Shown here in pieces: positions 7,951-16,800 of a stretch of DNA of 64,000 bases (its first letter is position 1; every line of letters starts with the position of its first letter). The stretch is from JAVWHX01 sp036639875 (GTDB lineage: Bacteria; Bacillota_I; Bacilli_A; Erysipelotrichales; Coprobacillaceae): the NCBI GenBank assembly GCA_036639875.1, contig JAVWHX010000002.1, positions 40,352-104,351 of the forward strand. The letters run 5' to 3'. A model generated the notes under the pieces. The model worked only from the letters and a program-made list of their open reading frames with translations, did not search any database and was not told where the DNA came from. A program made the translations under genes and the position numbers.

Positions 7951-8212
7951 AAGACAATCATAACACAAAGCAAACGACTGTGCGTCCCAACTTGCTGACA
8001 AATATGACTCATAGAATTCTCAAAAAATTTTATAAAGAATGTTGGTTTAATAAGAAAAAATATATATTTAAGTTAGAAATGAATGGGAATTATCTGATAA
8101 AATGATGGCAATATTATGAGAAAGTGAAAAGTGAATGATCTTGTTTGAAAATAATTGTAAAAACATTGATAACAAGCGATTAATTATAGTTATCACTTTC
8201 TATAAAAAACAT

Positions 8213-8240
8213 TTGACAAGAATGTATAAATTGGTATAAT
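8213..8240 (+). promoter_or_regulatory. Sigma-A promoter of rpsD
   Basis: TTGACA (8213-8218), a 16-bp spacer and TATAAT (8235-8240). The predicted transcript begins near 8247, giving a leader of about 160 nt. Confidence 0.85.
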
Positions 8241-8246
8241 ATACAA

Positions 8247-8400
8247 GTGCAACAAATGATAGCAGCACATGGAGTGTTAGCCAATGCGTTTATGACAATA
8301 GGATGTAGAGTATCTTGCTGCAAAGAGAAATACTTAGCATAAACACAACCTAATGGATCTATGAATTGTTATTGTTTTATGCCAATAAAACAATAGGAGG
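8247..8400 (+). promoter_or_regulatory. rpsD leader, probable ribosomal protein S4 autoregulatory element
   Basis: The long untranslated leader holds an outer stem GCAGCA (8262-8267) / TGCTGC (8316-8321) enclosing further structure. A perfect 11-bp hairpin (8370-8395, loop GCCA) directly abuts the GGAGG Shine-Dalgarno at 8396-8400. Firmicute rpsD mRNAs carry an S4-binding leader that represses translation; position and layout fit, but I could not align it to the known model. Confidence 0.6.
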
Positions 8401-8407
8401 AAATACA

Positions 8408-9013
8408 ATGGCACGTTATACAGGACCACAATGGAAAAAATCTAGACGTTTAGGTTTTTCTACATTAGAAACTGGAAAAGAATTAGCAAAGAGACCTTAT
8501 GCTCCAGGGCAACATGGTCAAAAAAGAAAGAAACAAACTGAATATGGTTTACAATTAGCTGAAAAGCAAAAAGTAAGACATATGTATGGAGTTAACGAAA
8601 AACAATTCCATAATACATTCAAAAGAGCTGGTAAGATGGAAGGAATCACTGGTTATAACTTCTTCTGCTTACTTGAAACAAGATTAGACAATGCAGTTTA
8701 TAGATTAGGATTTGCAACTACTAGAAGACAAGCAAGACAATTAGTAAACCATGGACATATTTTATTAAATGGTGTAAAAACTGATATCGCTTCTTGTCAA
8801 GTTAAAGTTGGAGATGTTATTGCAGTTAGAGAAAAATCTAAATCTTTAGACATTATCAAAACAAGTTTAGCTTCAGTTGCTCATGTACCAGGATTTGTTG
8901 AAGTTAATGCTGATAAAATGGAAGGTAAATTCGTAAGATTACCTGAAAGATCAGAATTAAACCAAGAAATCAATGAGTCACTAATCGTTGAATACTATAA
9001 CCGTTTAGGTTAA
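8408..9013 (+). CDS. rpsD: 30S ribosomal protein S4
   Basis: 201 residues, the usual S4 length. It begins MARYTGPQWKKSRRLGFS and has the S4 RNA-binding domain (LDNAVYRLGFATTRRQARQLV and following, about residues 93-150). It nucleates assembly of the 30S body. The start at 8408 follows GGAGG with 7-bp spacing; the in-frame codons upstream lie inside the leader hairpin and are rejected. It is a single-gene unit with its own promoter, structured leader and terminator. In Bacillus, rpsD is likewise monocistronic and self-repressed. Confidence 0.97.
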   Translation: MARYTGPQWKKSRRLGFSTLETGKELAKRPYAPGQHGQKRKKQTEYGLQLAEKQKVRHMYGVNEKQFHNTFKRAGKMEGITGYNFFCLLETRLDNAVYRLGFATTRRQARQLVNHGHILLNGVKTDIASCQVKVGDVIAVREKSKSLDIIKTSLASVAHVPGFVEVNADKMEGKFVRLPERSELNQEINESLIVEYYNRLG

Positions 9014-9018
9014 TAAAG

Positions 9019-9042
9019 AGACATCTTCGGATGTCTTTTTTT
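9019..9042 (+). terminator. rpsD terminator
   Basis: AGACATC - TTCG - GATGTCT followed by T6; a classic UUCG tetraloop hairpin. Confidence 0.95.
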
Positions 9043-9247
9043 ATTTAATTTAAAGTTAAGTAAACAAAGAAAGAAAAGTTTTTAACCATTCTAATAGAAG
9101 ATGATAAATAAAACAAATTTCACTTTATCAATTGATAGTAAAAAAACTTGTTTTTTGATTTGTAATATAAAGTATTTTTTTATAAATTGATGAAAAAGAA
9201 GAGAATATATGTTAAAATGTAAAAAGAAGTAAGAAAGGGTTGAATCT

Positions 9248-11002
9248 ATGGAAAATATTACTAATCAATTAAGCCAATTTTTTAGTCAAATAGGATTACA
9301 AGAATACATAATAGCCGGAGTTGTTGTAGTAGTTCTTATTATTGGATATATATTTTTAAGAAGTATAAGATTAAGAAAATATCGTAAATTAATTGTAGAA
9401 GTTGAAAATAATATGAATGCTACAAAGTCGTTACCACTACAATATCGTTTGGGTAGAGTACATAGTATTTCTAAAAACATGCCAGAAATATCAGAACAAT
9501 ATGAAGAATATGCTGCTGAATTTGAGAGAATCAGTGATTATCAAAAGAATCAGTTATCACTTTTGGTTAATGAAGTTGATGAACAATTATTCTATGGAAA
9601 ACTAGGTAAAGTATCTAAAAAAATAAAACAATTACAAGACATGTTAATTATATATGAAAAAGATTCTCAAATCTTACTATCAAAAATTGAAACAATTACT
9701 GAAATTGAAAATGTTCAAAGAGTAGAAATTATTAGAGTTAAAGAAAAATATCGCAAAACAATTGATGAATTTGAAATGATTCGTTTTAAAGTTGAAGAAT
9801 TTGCTCCTGATTTCTTAAGTGTATTTAATGAAGTTGATGATGCTTTTGTGAAATTAGAAAGTATGATGAATAATCAGTTATTTGAAGAAGCTAGAGAATT
9901 TACTAAGAATATTGATATTAAAGTTGATTGGATTACTTTAAATATGAAAGATTTACCAAGTTATATTGCTGTTGTGAGACAATATATTCCTAAAAAAGTT
10001 GATTATGCTTTGTCATTAGTAGAAGTTATGAGTGAAGATCGTTTCTCGTTAAATCAATTAGATGTAACGAATCGTATGAATATGATTAGAACAACGTTAG
10101 ATGAATCTTGTCAACGTATTAAGAAGTTAGATTTAGATAGTGTTGGTGAAACTTTACAAGCTTTAGTTGATGCTATTGATGCTTTGACTCAAGATTTAGA
10201 AAAAGAAAAAAGTGCTTTTGATGAATTTAAACAAAAGTGGGATGATAGTTATACTTTGATTACTGATGTTTATGATCAATATAAACAAGTCCTTATTGAT
10301 TTTAATAAAATTGAAAGTTTATATGTTGTTGAAGCTATTGATGTTGATGTTACAGAAAGATACAAAGAATTTGATGTTACATTGAAAGAATCATATGATT
10401 TAGAAGAAGAAATGAAACAAGGAGATTTCTCTTATTCATTAATGATTGCTAAAGTTGAATCTTTAAGACAAAGAGCTGCTATGCATCAAACTTATTTAAA
10501 TGATTTCTTTAAAGTGAGAGATCATTTATATCTACAAGAACAACGAGCTATTGATGAATTAGAAAATATTAATATCGTTTTATTAGAAATTAAATCAGAA
10601 ATTAAGAATAAGCATTTGCCTATGATTAATGAATCTTATAAAGATTATATTCAAGATTCATATGATAAAGCTGCCCATATTCAAGCGTATAGACAAAATA
10701 GACCTGTTGAATTATCAGAGTTATCTAAGCGTGTTGATGGTGCTAGAGATGTTATTTATAAGTTATATGATAATGTTCATAATTTAATTGTAACTGCTGA
10801 AATGGTTGAAGAAGCTATTGTTTTTGGAAATCGTTATCGTTCAACTTTTTTAGAAGTTAATACAGAACTAACTAAGGCTGAAGTATTATTTAGAAATGGT
10901 GAATATACAAAAGCATTATCTATTGCTGTTGATATTATTGAAAAGATTCAACCTGGTTCTTATGAAGAATTGATTAAAAAAACAACTAAAAAGTCCGTCT
11001 AA
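9248..11002 (+). CDS. ezrA: Septation ring formation regulator EzrA
   Basis: 584 residues, close to the EzrA norm (about 560-575). It has a single N-terminal transmembrane helix (about 20-38, AGVVVVVLIIGYIFL) followed by basic RLRKYRK, then an all-helical cytoplasmic region with repeated coiled coils and spectrin-like bundles. EzrA is a membrane-anchored negative regulator of FtsZ ring placement and links to peptidoglycan synthesis. The start is 5 bp after AAAGGGTTG. The 205-bp upstream gap shows no convincing promoter pair. The stop codon lies in the loop of the terminator hairpin. It precedes nifS and thiI, a gene order also seen in Bacillus. Confidence 0.93.
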   Translation: MENITNQLSQFFSQIGLQEYIIAGVVVVVLIIGYIFLRSIRLRKYRKLIVEVENNMNATKSLPLQYRLGRVHSISKNMPEISEQYEEYAAEFERISDYQKNQLSLLVNEVDEQLFYGKLGKVSKKIKQLQDMLIIYEKDSQILLSKIETITEIENVQRVEIIRVKEKYRKTIDEFEMIRFKVEEFAPDFLSVFNEVDDAFVKLESMMNNQLFEEAREFTKNIDIKVDWITLNMKDLPSYIAVVRQYIPKKVDYALSLVEVMSEDRFSLNQLDVTNRMNMIRTTLDESCQRIKKLDLDSVGETLQALVDAIDALTQDLEKEKSAFDEFKQKWDDSYTLITDVYDQYKQVLIDFNKIESLYVVEAIDVDVTERYKEFDVTLKESYDLEEEMKQGDFSYSLMIAKVESLRQRAAMHQTYLNDFFKVRDHLYLQEQRAIDELENINIVLLEIKSEIKNKHLPMINESYKDYIQDSYDKAAHIQAYRQNRPVELSELSKRVDGARDVIYKLYDNVHNLIVTAEMVEEAIVFGNRYRSTFLEVNTELTKAEVLFRNGEYTKALSIAVDIIEKIQPGSYEELIKKTTKKSV

Positions 11003-11012
11003 GGACTTTTTT
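10988..11012 (+). terminator. ezrA terminator overlapping the stop codon
   Basis: AAAAAGTCC / GGACTTTTT stem; the loop (10997-11002) contains the ezrA TAA. A T-run follows. Confidence 0.8.
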
Positions 11013-11070
11013 GATGCATTTTAGCATTGAATATGTTATATATACATATATTAGGTTATGGAGGGAACAT

Positions 11071-12210
11071 ATGGTTTATTTAGATTATGTATCAACAACA
11101 CCTTTAAATGAAGATGTCAATAAGATGTACCAATCTTTATTAAATGATTATTTTGCAAATGCTGATTCTTTATATTCATTAGGATTGCAAACTGGTTCAT
11201 TGATGGAAAAATCAAGACAATTGATTGCTGATATGTTAAATGTTAAAAGTACTGAACTTATTTTTACAAGTGGTGCAAGTGAATCAAATAATCTTGCTAT
11301 TAAAGGTTGTGCTTTTCAATATCAAAACAGAGGAAAACATATTATCACTACATCAATTGAGCATTCAAGTGTTTATAATACTTGTGTTCAATTAAGAGAT
11401 GTATTTGGATTTGATGTGGACTTTATCTCTGTTGATAATAACGGACAAGTGAATTTAGAAGAATTAGAAGATAAAATAAGAAATGATACAATTCTTGTAT
11501 CAATAATGTATGTTAATAATGAAGTAGGATCAATTAATCCTATTCATAGAATAAAAGATATTATTTTAAAAAAGAATAATAAAATAAAACTACATGTTGA
11601 TATGGTTCAAGCATTGGGTAAAATACCAATAGACTTATCAATTGTTGATTTAGCAAGTTTTTCTGCCCATAAAATATATGGATTAAAAGGAAGTGGACTT
11701 TTATATAAAAATGAAGTCACAACTTTAGTACCACTGATTTGTGGTGGACAACAAGAAAACAGTCTAAGAGGAGGTACTTCTAATACAGCTACTCATACAA
11801 TGTTTGCAAAAACATTAAGAATTGCTTTAGAAAACCAACAAGAGAAATATCAATATGTGTTATCTTTAAATCAATATGTGAGGGAAGAATTATCTAAAGA
11901 AGTGGATATTGTTATTAATACACCAATTGAAAACAGTTCTCCTTATATTCTTAATTTCTCATGTATTGGTTATAAACCAGAAGTTATCTTACATGCTTTA
12001 GAAGCACATGACTGTTATGTCTCTACAAAGAGTACTTGTTCATCACATAAAAATGATGTTTCTAAAACATTAGCCGCAATGCATCTTTCTGATGCAATTG
12101 CTAAAAGTGCCATTCGTATTAGTTTTTCTCATATGACAACAAAAGAAGAAATTGATCAATTTTTATATCATCTTTCTTCAGTATTAAAGACAATTAAGAA
12201 GCAGAGGTAA
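11071..12210 (+). CDS. Cysteine desulfurase (NifS/IscS family) partner of ThiI
   Basis: PLP-dependent desulfurase of 379 residues that moves sulfur from cysteine to an active-site Cys. Seen: N-terminal MVYLDYVSTTPLN (usually DNAATT), the ITTSIEHSS and HVDMVQALGK PLP-pocket motifs, the Schiff-base lysine Lys201 in SAHKIYG, and the persulfide Cys323 in KSTCSSHK. The start at 11071 follows GGAGGG; an upstream in-frame extension lacks an RBS. It lies 4 bp before thiI, so it most likely feeds sulfur to ThiI for 4-thiouridine in tRNA, as NifZ does in B. subtilis. No iscU/sufU neighbour is present. Confidence 0.93.
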   Translation: MVYLDYVSTTPLNEDVNKMYQSLLNDYFANADSLYSLGLQTGSLMEKSRQLIADMLNVKSTELIFTSGASESNNLAIKGCAFQYQNRGKHIITTSIEHSSVYNTCVQLRDVFGFDVDFISVDNNGQVNLEELEDKIRNDTILVSIMYVNNEVGSINPIHRIKDIILKKNNKIKLHVDMVQALGKIPIDLSIVDLASFSAHKIYGLKGSGLLYKNEVTTLVPLICGGQQENSLRGGTSNTATHTMFAKTLRIALENQQEKYQYVLSLNQYVREELSKEVDIVINTPIENSSPYILNFSCIGYKPEVILHALEAHDCYVSTKSTCSSHKNDVSKTLAAMHLSDAIAKSAIRISFSHMTTKEEIDQFLYHLSSVLKTIKKQR

Positions 12211-12214
12211 ATGC

Positions 12215-13411
12215 ATGGAAAGTAATCATATATTAGTTCGTTTTGGAGAACTTACAACAAAAGGAAAAAACAGGAAGTTATTTATTAGAAAATTATGTAA
12301 TAATACAAAGGAAATATTAAGCTCCTTTGAAAATTTAAAATATGAAGTTTCTTTTGATCGTATGTATATTTTATTGAATGGAGAAGAACCAAAGGCTGTA
12401 AGTGATAAGCTAAAGACAGTCTTTGGGATTCATTCCTTCTCGATTTGTTATAAAGTAGAAAGTGATATTGAAAAGATTAAAGAAGTTTGTTTACATGTTA
12501 TTGAAACAAATGAAGGAAATACTTTTAAGATTGATACAAAAAGAAATGATAAAACTTATCCACTTCAATCACATGATATCAATCGTGCGATAGCAGGACA
12601 TGTTTTTCATCATACTACAAAAGAATTGAAAGTTGATGTTCATCAACCACAAATTCTTGTGAAAGTAGAACTTAGAAAAGATTTTTCATATGTTATGGAT
12701 AATGTGGTGTTAGGAGCAGGGGGTTATCCAGTTGGAATTGGTGGTAAAGCCTTACTTATGTTATCAGGAGGGATTGATTCACCAGTAGCCGGATATTTAA
12801 CTTTAAAGCGTGGTGTAGATATTGAATGTGTTCATTATGCATCTCCACCATATACTAATGAACAAGCTAAAGAGAAGGTTTTAGATCTTGTTAATGTTTT
12901 AAGACAATATACGCATGGTAAGATTACTGTTCATATTGTTCCTTTTACAGAATTACAATTAGCTGTTTATGAACATTGTGAAGAAAGTTATGCGATGACA
13001 GTGATGCGAAGAATGATGTATCGTATTGCTGAAGGTGTTGCTATTAAAAATAATTGTTTAGCAATTGTTAATGGGGAAAGTATTGGACAAGTTGCTTCAC
13101 AAACATTAGAAAGTATGGCAACAATTAATGAAGTTATCAAAATGCCAGTATTAAGACCAGTGGCTTGTATGGATAAGTTGGAAATTATTGCTATTGCAAC
13201 AAAAATAGATACATATGATATTTCAATTAGACCACATGAAGATTGTTGTACAATCTTCACACCTAAACAACCAGCTACAAAACCAAAAAGCTATAAAGCA
13301 GAAGCTTTTGAAGCTGCTTGGGATTATCAAGCAATGGTTCAAAAATGTATTGATGAAACAACTTTTATCGTTGTTGATAATACGTATAAAAATAATTTTG
13401 AAATATTTTAA
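12215..13411 (+). CDS. thiI: tRNA 4-thiouridine synthetase ThiI
   Basis: 398 residues, the short form without a C-terminal rhodanese domain. N-terminal ferredoxin-like and THUMP domains (about 1-165) bind tRNA. The PP-loop ATPase domain carries LSGGIDSPV (about 186-194) and the conserved VNGESIGQVASQT segment, and the catalytic Cys region HEDCCTIF lies near residue 345. It adenylates U8 of tRNA and inserts sulfur delivered by the preceding cysteine desulfurase, with which it forms a two-gene operon. The start is set by AGAGG 7 bp upstream; another ATG at 12211 leads to an immediate stop. Confidence 0.95.
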   Translation: MESNHILVRFGELTTKGKNRKLFIRKLCNNTKEILSSFENLKYEVSFDRMYILLNGEEPKAVSDKLKTVFGIHSFSICYKVESDIEKIKEVCLHVIETNEGNTFKIDTKRNDKTYPLQSHDINRAIAGHVFHHTTKELKVDVHQPQILVKVELRKDFSYVMDNVVLGAGGYPVGIGGKALLMLSGGIDSPVAGYLTLKRGVDIECVHYASPPYTNEQAKEKVLDLVNVLRQYTHGKITVHIVPFTELQLAVYEHCEESYAMTVMRRMMYRIAEGVAIKNNCLAIVNGESIGQVASQTLESMATINEVIKMPVLRPVACMDKLEIIAIATKIDTYDISIRPHEDCCTIFTPKQPATKPKSYKAEAFEAAWDYQAMVQKCIDETTFIVVDNTYKNNFEIF

Positions 13412-13419
13412 AAAATTAT

Positions 13420-13448
13420 GAATAACTTTTTTCTTTAGACACAAACTA
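13420..13448 (+). promoter_or_regulatory. Candidate sigma-G (forespore) promoter of the SASP gene
   Basis: GAATA (13420-13424) matches the -35 GNATR and CAAACTA (13442-13448) matches the -10 CATAMTA at 6 of 7, with a 17-bp spacer. The downstream gene encodes a forespore protein. Confidence 0.5.
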
Positions 13449-13456
13449 ATTGTGTC
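13438..13456 (+). promoter_or_regulatory. Inverted repeat just before the SASP Shine-Dalgarno
   Basis: GACACAA - 5 nt - TTGTGTC, a perfect 7-bp dyad overlapping the candidate -10 and ending 1 bp before AGGAGGTG. It could be an operator or a 5' hairpin. Confidence 0.5.
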
Positions 13457-13470
13457 AGGAGGTGAAAGTT

Positions 13471-13662
13471 ATGAATACAAACAAAAACAAATTAGTAGTT
13501 CCTGGTGCTCAAAACGCAATCGATCAAATGAAATACGAAATCGCTAACGAATTTGGTGTAAACCTTGGACCTGATGCAACTTCTCGTGCTAACGGATCTG
13601 TTGGTGGTGAAATCACTAAGAGATTAGTTCAAATGGGACAAAGCCAAATCGCTGGAAAATAA
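13471..13662 (+). CDS. Alpha/beta-type small acid-soluble spore protein (SASP)
   Basis: 63-residue DNA-binding spore protein that coats forespore DNA and gives UV and heat resistance. Both family signatures are present: the first helix KYEIANEFGVNLG with the GPR germination-protease site region, and the second helix SVGGEITKRLVQMGQ. The start at 13471 follows the strong AGGAGGTG; upstream in-frame codons run through the promoter. Codons are more C-rich (AAC, ATC) than in neighbours, as expected for a very highly expressed gene. This is the clearest evidence in the window that the organism forms endospores. Confidence 0.95.
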   Translation: MNTNKNKLVVPGAQNAIDQMKYEIANEFGVNLGPDATSRANGSVGGEITKRLVQMGQSQIAGK

Positions 13663-13689
13663 TTTTCTAATCGTTTAATAAGGTTAGTG

Positions 13690-13726
13690 AACTCTAGTCA
13701 TAATTTAATTATGAGTAGAGTTTTTT
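13690..13726 (+). terminator. SASP terminator
   Basis: Long imperfect stem from AACTCTA to TAGAGTT with an inner CATAA/TTATG extension (one G-G mismatch), followed by T6. Confidence 0.9.
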
Positions 13727-13764
13727 GTTGCTAAGTTTAAAAATATAGATTTTTTTGACATGAG

Positions 13765-13773
13765 TGATATAAT
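13765..13773 (+). promoter_or_regulatory. Extended -10 promoter of the EAL-domain gene
   Basis: TGATATAAT, a perfect TGN-TATAAT extended -10 located 38 bp before the start. TTGACA at 13755-13760 is only 7 bp away, too near to serve as its -35. Confidence 0.5.
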
Positions 13774-13810
13774 GGTAAATAGAGGAAAACAAAAAAAGGG
13801 GTGAAATATA

Positions 13811-16800
13811 ATGGATAGTGATTCTGATATTCATGATAATCTATTATGTGCAATGTGTATAGTTAACAACAACCAAGATTACACTATTTTATACGCTAAT
13901 GAAATGTTTTATTCAATCATTGGTTATTCTATGGATGATGTTGCTTTTAAATATAAAAATCATTTGAGTATATTTTTAGATTCAGTTGTTTCTAAGCGAA
14001 TTCGCCAAGCTATAAAAAAAGGTGAAAAAGTATTGAAAACAGAATTTTTTCTAAAAAATTCTTTACATAAAAAATGGGTTTGTATACAAATTGATTTATC
14101 AAATATTGATACTCATAATACACTGACTGTTATGTTTTTTGATTTATCTGATCATAAAAATATAGAAGAACAATTAATGAATTATCAAAAAAGAGCAACA
14201 GCTATTTTTGATTTTGCTCATTTTGATGCATATGAATATGATGGGGTAACATTTGAATTACGCTATACTTATACACAATATTTAATAAAAAAACCTCACC
14301 CGATTGGGTCGACTTTTCCTGAATATTATTTTGATAATCATATTATTCATCCTGATTGTATTGAAGAATGCCAAATTTTATTTGATAATATTAAAAGTGG
14401 TATTAAGAAAAAAGAACATTGTGATTTTCAAGTTCTTTTAGAAAATGGTGAATATAAGTGGGTGCGTTGTTATTTGGAAATGAGAGAAATTGGTAGTGAA
14501 TCGTCTTTGATTTTGCTTCTCTTTGATATGACTGCTGAAAAAGAAGCGATTTTAAAATATTTATCAGAAACAATGTTTTATCAGGCAATGTTATCTGATC
14601 AAGATGCATATGGGCATATTGATGTTACTGATAATAAGATTTTAAAAGTAGGTGGATTATGGAATTTATATAATGAAATTATTGAACAAATAGAATTTTC
14701 AGAATTATTTTCTGAGTTTAAAGATAAGGTTGTTCATCCAGATGATCGTGAACAATATAAAGAAGTAATGGATATTTGTAATCTATTAACTTCATATGCA
14801 AATGGGATTGATCATTTAGGGTTTGATTTTAGAAGAATTGTTGAAAAAAATCGTATGGCTTGGGTAACTCTATCTATTCATTTGTTTAAGAATCCTATAA
14901 ACAATCATATTATGGCATTGATGTATATAAAGACTACACATAGTCGAAAGAAGTCTGATTATAATCCTTTAGTTAATTCAATGGAATTTGATGCTTTGAC
15001 AAGTTTATATGATCGTGTGACTTCAGAGAAAAAGATTGTTAATTATCTTAAAGAAATGAAACCAACAGAAATGTGTACTTTTGTTTTAATAGATGTTGAT
15101 GACTTTAATAAGATAAGTCAAAAGAATGGCGATAATATAGCCAATCAAGTTCTTGTAAAGATATCTGAAGCTTTAAATCAAACTTTTAGAAAAAGTGATA
15201 TTATTGGTCGTTATTCACAAGATCAATTCATACTTTTGTTAAAAAATTATGATTGTAATGTAAATTTAAAAATACGTATTGATCATTTTATGAAGAAGAT
15301 TCATCGAATGTCTGACCCTCTTATTTCAGTAAGTATGGGGGTTGTGATTGTAGATAGTGGCTCTTCATATGAACGTTGCTTTAGACATGCTGATATTGCT
15401 TTATTTGCGGCTAAACATTCAGGTAAGTCTTGTTATGTTTTCTATCATGATGAGATTTTAAATGATGAAGCAAAACTTTTATTAGAGCAACGTAGACAAG
15501 GTTTTTCTGCTCAAACCGAAATGACTTTTTCAACAAAGAGTTTGGTTGATCGAGAAACAGAAATTATAGAAGAATTTAATATGGTAGTAGGTGAAGAAGG
15601 GGATATTGGATATTTAATTGATCCAGAAAACTATGATTTGATTTGTGGGAACCAAAGTTTCTATAATCGTATTGGTAAAGGTCCGACTGAGTGTAAAGGT
15701 AAGAAATGTTATGAATTGATTCATCGTAGAACAACGCCTTGTCCTTTCTGTCGTAAATCAAATTGGAGTGATGGACGTTTTTATCTTTATAAAAACTATA
15801 ATGAAGTTTTTAATAAGGAATTTCTAATTAAGAATAAACTTATTCAATGGAAGAATAGACAAATGGTGTTGGCTTTTGCGATAGATTTATCTGATGATAG
15901 AGATATTGCGAGTTCAATTGAAAATGATATTTTAGAAAGTAATTATATCCTTAATGGTATCCATATGATGCACGACGCTAAAGATATTGATGATTCGATA
16001 TCTAATGCACTTGATACAATTGGACATTTTTTTAGAGCAGATAATGTTCGTATGTGGCATATAGCTGAAGGTGATTCTTATTATACTTGTCAGCATACTT
16101 GGGTAAGTAATGATGGATTTAAAGAATTATATACACTTGATAATCATGATATTGATGTAGTGAATACATGGATTAAGGAAAAGAAATGGCATCATTCGAT
16201 TGTTGTTGAAAGTTTAGAAGGTATGCTTTGTCATTCTTATGATGTTTATTTACTTATGAATAAAAGTAAAACTGTTAATCAAAGATGGATTGAATTAACA
16301 GATGATAAAAAACATAAGGCAGTATTTGAGATTAATAATGTTCATGCTAATTTTCAAAATACAAGCTTTATGGAATCTTTTATTGGTTTTATGATTGAAG
16401 ATTGGGATAAACGTGATATTCTTGATAGTATTATTTATGCGAGTTATCATGATTCTTTAACAGGATTATATAATCGAACATGTTATGATTCGTTTGTTGA
16501 TAATTATAGTGCTGATAGTTGTCATTCGGTTGGTATTGTTTGTGTGAATATCAATGGATTGAGTCGCATTAATAAGGTGAGTGGTGATAATATGGGAGAT
16601 AATATTATTATTAAAACATCTGATGCTCTAAGGAGTGTCTTTGGTGATAAAAAAATCTTCCGTTTAAATGGTGATGAGTTTATTGTTGCTATGTTTGATT
16701 GTGATGTCCTTGACCTACAACAAAAGATTAAAATGATAAAGGATATTATTGAAGCTTATGATAAGTTTACTGTTTCTTTTGGATATGCATGGGATGATAT

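Noticed and set aside
13755..13773. TTGACA followed by TATAAT before the EAL gene
   Set aside because: Only 7 bp apart, so they cannot form one sigma-A promoter; the TATAAT is explained as an extended -10 instead.
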